A stretch of 64,000 nucleotides of DNA, from positions 62,001-126,000 of the forward strand of contig NZ_VTAW01000005.1 of NCBI RefSeq assembly GCF_008245225.1, read 5' to 3'. The DNA comes from Natrialba swarupiae (GTDB lineage Archaea > Halobacteriota > Halobacteria > Halobacteriales > Natrialbaceae). Positions 59,183 to 64,000 of this stretch are shown piece by piece. The translations under genes were made by a program, and so were the position numbers. Position 1 is the first letter of the stretch. Each line of letters begins with the position of its first letter. Below the pieces are notes generated by a model. That model ran no database searches, had not been told where the DNA came from, and saw only the letters and a program-made list of their open reading frames with translations.

Positions 59183-60844
59183 ATGAACTACGAGTCGCAG
59201 CGAGAGTCACACGGGGGCGGATCCGTCGAAACGCGGTGTCCACGTCGGCGGTTTCACGTCGTCTACCTCGGGACACGAGAGACCGACCGAGAGCGGGTCT
59301 CCGAGGAACTCGAGCCGATCTACGAGCTTCGGACCGTCGACTCGGCGTCGGCCGCTCGCGACGCACTCGACGAGGAGATCGACTGTCTCATCGTCGGGCC
59401 CGAACTGACCGACGAGGAAACGATCGACGTCATCGAGGGCGTCCGAGGTTCGACCACCGACGTGTCGGTCGTCGCCATCGCGCCGTCTGCTGACTCGGCC
59501 GTGCTCCGTGCGTTACTCGAGGTCGACACCGCCGAACTCGTCGACGTACCCGACGAAGAAGGGATCTCCGACCACGACGTAGAGCGCCTCCGGACGTACG
59601 TCGACGAATACTACCACCGATCGATCTCGGACATCAGGGAGACCGTCTTCGACATTTCTCGATCGCTGATGGGCGCAGCACCCGACGAGACCGACATCGA
59701 AATCGAGTGGGGGCTTCGACTCGTCGGCGAGCGGCTCGACGCGGATCGGTGTCTGGTCTTCGAGTACGCCGACGACGTCCTCGATCCAACTCACGTCTGG
59801 GACCGTCGCTCGACGTCGTCGGCCGAAGCCGACCCCATCTCGCCCTCGGCGTTTCCTGGGTTCGACACGCTCTCGAAGTCGTTCGATCCCTACGCCGTGC
59901 CCGCCGAGGTCGACGACCTGGAGTTCGACGTCCCCGACGGCTTCCTCGGAGACCTCGGAACGTCAGCCGACCGTAACGACACTGTCGCAGCCGACGCCGA
60001 CAGTCACCGATATCTCGCGGAGCGAACCCTCGAGTCGTTGCTCGCGGTTCCGATCGTCGTCGACTGGGAACTGATCGGTATCCTCGTCGTCGAACAAGAG
60101 GCCAGACGACCCTGGCCCCGTTTGTTGCGCCAACAGATACAGACGTTCGGCGAACTCGTCGGCTACACGCTCGACCGGGAACGACGCAGGCGGGAACTCG
60201 CCAGACAGAACGAACGACTCGAGCGGTTCGTCTCGGTCGTCAGTCACGACCTTCGGAATCCGCTCAACGTTCTCTCGGGGTACATCGAACTCATCGAGGA
60301 AACGGGCGATCCGGAACACATCGAGGACGTCTCCATGGCCGCGGATCGCATGGAGACGATGATCGAGGACCTGCTGACGCTCGCTCGACAGGGCGAGAAC
60401 CTCGAAAAACGCCAGCCCGTCGACCTCGAGGACGTCGCTCGGAGGGCCTGGAACGCCGTCGACACGGCGGATGCGCGACTGGTGACGCGGGAGCTAGGAA
60501 CGGTCGACGGCGACCCTGGGCGGCTCCAGCAGGCATTCGAGAACCTCTTTCGAAACGCCATCGAACACGCCGGTGCTCGGGTGACCGTCACGGTGGTCGG
60601 AACGGAAGACGGGTTCGTCGTCGAGGACGACGGTCCCGGCATTCCGGTCGAACAGCGTAACCGAATCTTCCGGGAGGGGTACACTGGCGGTGACGGAACT
60701 GGTCTGGGGCTGTCGATCGTCGCGACGGTCGTCGACGCCCACGGCTGGTCTATCTCCGTCGAGGAGAGCGACGACGGTGGCGCACGATTCGCGTTCACCA
60801 CGGCGGACGACTCCAGCTCCCGCGGGTGCGCCCGTCCATCGTGA
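59183..60844 (+). CDS. Soluble histidine kinase with receiver-like and GAF domains
   Basis: A 553-residue kinase. Residues about 22-140 look like a receiver fold (FHVVYLGTRETDRERVSEEL), but the phosphoacceptor strand reads EIDCLIVGPELTDEE with no Asp at the usual place, so it may be a pseudo-receiver. GAF domain about 150-335. HisKA with His355 in VSHDLRNPLNVLSGY; HATPase ENLFRNAIEHA, DDGPGIPVEQ, GDGTGLGLSI. The start at 59183 follows GGAGGTG. Its stop TGA is followed directly by CAGCAATCCGTATCA, the end of the 85-bp repeat. Confidence 0.92.
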   Translation: MNYESQRESHGGGSVETRCPRRRFHVVYLGTRETDRERVSEELEPIYELRTVDSASAARDALDEEIDCLIVGPELTDEETIDVIEGVRGSTTDVSVVAIAPSADSAVLRALLEVDTAELVDVPDEEGISDHDVERLRTYVDEYYHRSISDIRETVFDISRSLMGAAPDETDIEIEWGLRLVGERLDADRCLVFEYADDVLDPTHVWDRRSTSSAEADPISPSAFPGFDTLSKSFDPYAVPAEVDDLEFDVPDGFLGDLGTSADRNDTVAADADSHRYLAERTLESLLAVPIVVDWELIGILVVEQEARRPWPRLLRQQIQTFGELVGYTLDRERRRRELARQNERLERFVSVVSHDLRNPLNVLSGYIELIEETGDPEHIEDVSMAADRMETMIEDLLTLARQGENLEKRQPVDLEDVARRAWNAVDTADARLVTRELGTVDGDPGRLQQAFENLFRNAIEHAGARVTVTVVGTEDGFVVEDDGPGIPVEQRNRIFREGYTGGDGTGLGLSIVATVVDAHGWSISVEESDDGGARFAFTTADDSSSRGCARPS

Positions 60845-60953
60845 CAGCAATCCGTATCACTCCCGGCTCGTCGCGCTCGTTCGGCACCGATTGATACGAA
60901 CTGCAGTGTGTCCGTCACAGTCGATGGTAGACCGGCGAGCGATCGACCGGCAA
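60842..60953. repeat. Degenerate fragments of the palindromic element
   Basis: CAGCAATCCGTATCA (60845-60859) matches the right end of the full element. From 60892 TGATACGAACTGCAG begins a second degenerate copy, running to the left end of E4. This stretch is a cluster of decayed copies between the kinase and the dehydrogenase. Confidence 0.5.
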
Positions 60954-61038
60954 TCATACGGTCTGCTGTAAATCGGTACCGGCGAAACCACGAGCCGTCT
61001 GTGGTTTCACCGGTAAACCGGTACAGCAATCCGTATCA
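60954..61038. repeat. 85-bp palindromic intergenic element, copy E4
   Basis: TCATACGGTCTGCTG opens it and CAGCAATCCGTATCA closes it, with TACCGGCGAAACCACGAGCC and GTGGTTTCACCGGTAA as facing inner arms. It can fold into one long imperfect hairpin. About 94% identical to copy E3 in reverse complement. Confidence 0.85.
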
Positions 61039-61132
61039 GTCACCACAAACCGTCCGAGACGTCTCGAACGGCGAGACGGTCGGAACGTCATCTAACCAAA
61101 ACTACAGGTGCGCTCGAGCCGAAAACCGAGAC

Positions 61133-62719
61133 ATGGCACGGACGAGTGGCTCGCGGATCCTCGAGGAGACGACCATCGAGAGTGAGCGCCTCGAGGGGCT
61201 CGCGGCTCGCATCGAGACGTCCGGTGACAGCTCCTCGCTCGAGGTTCGGACACCGGTCACCGACGAACCGATCGGCGCGATCCCGGCCTGTACGGCCGAC
61301 GACGTCGCGGCTGCGGTCGACCGTGCTCGGTCGGCCCAGGCCGACTGGGAACGGGCGACGGTCGACGAGCGGGCGGCGATCCTCGAGCGGTTCGGTGATC
61401 TCGTCCTGAACCGTCGTGCGGAGTTGCTCGACGTAGTGCAACTCGAGACCGGGAAGTCCCGTCAGCACGCCCTCGAGGAGATACTCGACGTCCCGCTGAC
61501 GTGTTCGTATTACGCGGCGAACGGCCCCTCGATACTCGCGGACGCGGACCGGTCGGGTGCGGTGCCGCTGGCCTCGGACGCGACGGTCACGTACGATCCC
61601 GTCGGCGTCGTCGGCGTGATCTCGCCGTGGAACTACCCGCTGACGCTCGCGATGACCGACGCGATCCCTGCCCTGCTCGCGGGCAACGCCGTCGTCTGCA
61701 AACCCGACGAGCGCACGCCGTTTATCGCGCTGGCGCTCGCGGACCTGCTGGCGGAGGCCGGCCTACCGGACGGTCTGTTCCAGATCGTCACCGGCGAGGG
61801 GGAAACGGTCGGTCCCGCGCTGATCGACGCGGTCGACTACGTCGCCTTTACCGGCGGCACCGAGACGGGTCGAACGGTCGCCGAACGGGCTGGCCGGAAC
61901 CTGATCGACTGCTCGCTCGAGCTCGGCGGGAAGAACCCGATGGTCGTCCTCGACGACGCCGACCCCGAGACGGCCGCTCGCGGCGCGGTCAAAGGTGCGT
62001 TCACCAACGCAGGACAGCTCTGTCTCGCCCCCGAACGGATCTACGTCGACGACCGGCAGTACGACGAGTTCGTGGACGCCTTCGTCGGCGCGACACGGCG
62101 TCTCGAACTCGGTCTCGAGTTCGACTACGGCCCCGAGGTCGGCTCGCTGATCGACGGCGATCACCTCGAGGGCGTCCGCGAACACGTCGAGAGCGCGGTC
62201 GCGGACGGCGCATCGCTGCTCTCGGGTGGCCGCGCCCGTTCCGACGTCGGCCCGTTCTGTTACGAGCCGACGATCCTGACTGACGTCGACCCCGACTCGC
62301 GGGTCGCCTGTGAGGAGACGTTCGGTCCCGTCGTCTCCGTCCACCCGGTCTCGGGTATCGACGAGGCACTCGAGCGGGCGAACGACTCCGAGTACGGCCT
62401 GAACGCCAGCGTCTGGACGACCGACCGCGAACGCGGCCGTGGGGTCGCCCGCAAGATCGAGTGTGGTACCGTCTGCGTCAACGACCCCTACACCGTCGGC
62501 TGGGCGGCGACGGACGCGCCGATGGGTGGCGTCGGCGACTCGGGACTCGGCCGTCGTCACGGGCCCGAGGGACTTCGGCGGTACGTCGACGCCCGGACGA
62601 TCGCGACCTCGAGAATCGGCCCGCTTGACGCGCCGCCGGGCGTCCCGCCGCGCTGGTTCGCCCGCTTCATGCTCGGACTGACGACGATTCAGCGACGACT
62701 CGCGAGGTGGCTGCCGTGA
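61133..62719 (+). CDS. Aldehyde dehydrogenase (succinate-semialdehyde dehydrogenase-like)
   Basis: A 528-residue NAD(P)-dependent enzyme. Cofactor motif ISPWNYPLTLAMTDAIPALL, catalytic Glu in CSLELGGKNPMVVLDDADPE, nucleophile Cys in FTNAGQLCLAPERIYVDDRQ, and EETFGPVVSVHPV. The last 30 residues (PRWFARFMLGLTTIQRRLAR) form an amphipathic extension not in typical ALDHs, which could touch the membrane. Best guess is a succinate- or fatty-aldehyde-type ALDH. The SDR that follows overlaps its stop (GTGA). Confidence 0.92.
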   Translation: MARTSGSRILEETTIESERLEGLAARIETSGDSSSLEVRTPVTDEPIGAIPACTADDVAAAVDRARSAQADWERATVDERAAILERFGDLVLNRRAELLDVVQLETGKSRQHALEEILDVPLTCSYYAANGPSILADADRSGAVPLASDATVTYDPVGVVGVISPWNYPLTLAMTDAIPALLAGNAVVCKPDERTPFIALALADLLAEAGLPDGLFQIVTGEGETVGPALIDAVDYVAFTGGTETGRTVAERAGRNLIDCSLELGGKNPMVVLDDADPETAARGAVKGAFTNAGQLCLAPERIYVDDRQYDEFVDAFVGATRRLELGLEFDYGPEVGSLIDGDHLEGVREHVESAVADGASLLSGGRARSDVGPFCYEPTILTDVDPDSRVACEETFGPVVSVHPVSGIDEALERANDSEYGLNASVWTTDRERGRGVARKIECGTVCVNDPYTVGWAATDAPMGGVGDSGLGRRHGPEGLRRYVDARTIATSRIGPLDAPPGVPPRWFARFMLGLTTIQRRLARWLP

Positions 62720-63795
62720 GCGACGCCGCGGTTCTCTTCACCGGTTTCCCGGGCTTTCTCGGCTCCGCGCTGCTCGAGCGAATCCTCGCCCGCGGCGACG
62801 GGCCGGTCGCCTGTCTGGTCCAGTCGCAGTACCTCGAGACAGCACGCCGGCGAGCGCGGGAGCTCACCGACGGAATCGACGGAGTCGACGACGACGAGAT
62901 TCGGCTCTACGAGGGTGACATTACCGAACCCGACCTCGGACTGGGTGACGAGTCGTTCACGGCGGTTCGCGAGGTCTACCACCTCGCGGCCGTCTACGAC
63001 CTCGCCGTCGACCGCGACTTGGCGGAGGCAGTCAACGTCCGGGGCACCGAACACGTCCTCGAGTTCGCCGCCGAGCGCGACGTGGATCGGTTCCACTACG
63101 TCAGCACCTGCTACGTCAGCGGCCGGTACGACGGCGTGTTCACCGAAGACCACCTCGAGGAGGGCCAGCCGTTCAACAACCACTACGAGGAAACCAAGTA
63201 CCGCGCGGAGGTCGCGGTCCAGGACCGGATGGACGCCGGCCTGCCCGCAACGATCTACCGGCCCGCGATCGTCGTCGGCGACAGCCGGACTGGCGAGACC
63301 GACAAGTACGACGGCCCCTACTACCTGCTCCGACTCTTGCTGGCCCAACCCGAGTGGCTCTCGGTGACGGTTACGCTGCCGGAGTCGAGCAACGCCGAAC
63401 TCAACGTCGTTCCCAGGGACTACGTCGTCGACGCGATCGCCACCCTCAGCGCCCGCGAGGAGACCGTCGGCGAGGTCTACCAGCTCTGCGATCCCGCGCC
63501 GCTTTCCGTCCCGCGGTTCGTCGACGTTCTCGCCGAGGCGGCCGGTCACCGAACCGTCACGCTGCCGACGACGAAACCGATCGCACGAACGGTCTCGAGT
63601 CGGCTCTCGTCGTCGCTGCCCCTCGAGCCCGCGACCCTCGACTACCTCGACCATCCGACGCGGTACGCCTGTCCGAAGACGCGACAGGCACTCGAGGGGA
63701 GCGGACTCGAGGTGCCCCCGCTCGAGTCCTACGTCGATCGACTCCTCGCGTACGTACTCGAGAATCCCGCCGTCGGCGACGAGCCGATGGTCTAG
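62716..63795 (+). CDS. Extended SDR, NAD(P)-binding male-sterility/thioester-reductase type
   Basis: A 359-residue extended SDR. N-terminal Rossmann motif LFTGFPGFLGSALLERILAR; VYHLAAVYDLAVDRDLAEAV; catalytic Tyr/Lys in NHYEETKYRAEVAV; later LNVVPRDYVVDAIATLSARE. The SDR type is that of fatty-acyl-CoA reductases and carboxylic-acid reductases (NAD_binding_4), which make aldehydes from activated acids. Coupled to an ALDH, this pair could interconvert aldehydes and acids or thioesters; inferred. GTG start overlaps the ALDH stop by 4 nt. Confidence 0.88.
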   Translation: MSDAAVLFTGFPGFLGSALLERILARGDGPVACLVQSQYLETARRRARELTDGIDGVDDDEIRLYEGDITEPDLGLGDESFTAVREVYHLAAVYDLAVDRDLAEAVNVRGTEHVLEFAAERDVDRFHYVSTCYVSGRYDGVFTEDHLEEGQPFNNHYEETKYRAEVAVQDRMDAGLPATIYRPAIVVGDSRTGETDKYDGPYYLLRLLLAQPEWLSVTVTLPESSNAELNVVPRDYVVDAIATLSAREETVGEVYQLCDPAPLSVPRFVDVLAEAAGHRTVTLPTTKPIARTVSSRLSSSLPLEPATLDYLDHPTRYACPKTRQALEGSGLEVPPLESYVDRLLAYVLENPAVGDEPMV

Positions 63796-63800
63796 TACCG

Positions 63801-63810
63801 AATTTTTTAT
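63801..63810 (+). promoter_or_regulatory. TATA box of the terminal gene
   Basis: AATTTTTTAT lies 24-33 nt upstream of the ATG at 63834, consistent with a leaderless transcript. Confidence 0.55.
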
Positions 63811-63833
63811 GCAAACATATCGATGGCTGAGGT

Positions 63834-64000
63834 ATGAGCGATCAGCCGATCGACAGGTCAACGGAAGTCGAATCCGTTGACGATCACCCTCGAGCACTCG
63901 GTAGGCTGAAACGGACCGTCGCACGTTCACCCGTCGTTGCATTCGTCTTGTTCGCCTTCGGTTACACGTGGGCGATCGACGCGATTGCACTGCTCGCCTT
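63834..64000 (+). CDS. Membrane protein, 3' truncated by window edge (possible CPBP-family protease)
   Basis: Starts MSDQPIDRSTEVESVDDHPR and, after a polar leader (about 33 residues), enters a hydrophobic segment SPVVAFVLFAFGYTWAIDAI. That start matches the N-terminus of CPBP/CAAX-type intramembrane metalloproteases, but the catalytic motifs would be beyond the window. Confidence 0.6.
   Translation, partial: MSDQPIDRSTEVESVDDHPRALGRLKRTVARSPVVAFVLFAFGYTWAIDAIALLA

Noticed and set aside
1-64000. CRISPR arrays, rRNA, insertion sequences, prophage
   Set aside because: No regularly spaced repeats, rRNA sequence, transposase or phage structural gene was recognised on either strand.

Overview
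The window is chromosomal DNA from an extremely halophilic archaeon (class Halobacteria; the gene content fits the Natrialbales best, but that rank is an inference). Support: GC-rich DNA with strong third-position G/C in coding regions; very acidic proteins (Asp/Glu runs, few Lys); archaeal translation genes (aEF1A, uS10, aIF2-alpha, eS27, eL42, Nop10, NAC, TFS, PAC2-type proteasome chaperone); Tat signal peptides; a PGF-CTERM-like tail; HalOD1 and bacterio-opsin-activator regulators; and many start codons 25-30 nt downstream of a TATA box, as expected for leaderless mRNAs.

Layout. 1-4.7 kb: 5'-truncated haloarchaeal ORF, VOC protein, a lone NrfD/PsrC membrane protein divergent from a TetR regulator with three palindromes between them, and a GNAT acetyltransferase. 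5-9.3 kb: frameshifted DUF192 lipoprotein relic, HalOD1 protein with a PAS/GAF/HTH_10 regulator, tRNA-Ala(CGC) with an unusual tail repeat, and a rhomboid relic. 9.3-20.9 kb: rhomboid protease, tuf-rpsJ, hom plus a separate ACT protein, NifU-like protein, LVIVD surface protein, ROK glucokinase, UspA, SDR, isochorismatase and a geranylgeranyl-reductase-like flavoprotein. 21-24.9 kb: regulator, then the archaeal operon eL42-eS27-aIF2alpha-Nop10-PAC2. 25-33.3 kb: HhH protein, aroE, HhH-GPD-like protein, pyruvate kinase, GYD protein, a secreted/membrane serine hydrolase and a response regulator. 33.3-34.9 kb: debris region (tail-repeat copy, ORF fragment, intact rhomboid, methyltransferase tail). 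34.9-41.3 kb: succinylase-route diaminopimelate/lysine genes (dapA, dapB, dapD, lysA, dapE) interrupted by vapBC and a SHOCT protein; dapF is missing. 41.7-50 kb: HtpX, NYN protein, PUA protein, NAC, TrmI, TFS, MFS transporter and DUF5789/5797/5787 proteins. 50-55.3 kb: DUF4013 protein, HerA-like ATPase, DUF7344-type regulator and NurA nuclease. 55.4-64 kb: gpmI, two histidine kinases, aldehyde dehydrogenase, extended SDR and the start of a membrane protein.

Most of the window is housekeeping: amino-acid synthesis (aspartate/DAP/shikimate), lower glycolysis (pyk, gpmI, glucokinase), translation and its quality control, end-processing DNA repair, and sensing. The main unexpected structures are (i) an 85-bp imperfect palindrome present in at least four full copies plus fragments, several of which abut or supply the TGA stop codon of the neighbouring gene; (ii) a tRNA-Ala-derived tail repeat found twice, with its middle segment inverted between copies; (iii) a decayed duplicate of the dapD 3' end on the far side of vapBC, which looks like an insertion scar; and (iv) three operator-like palindromes between TetR and a lone NrfD. 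I saw no CRISPR array, rRNA, transposase or prophage.
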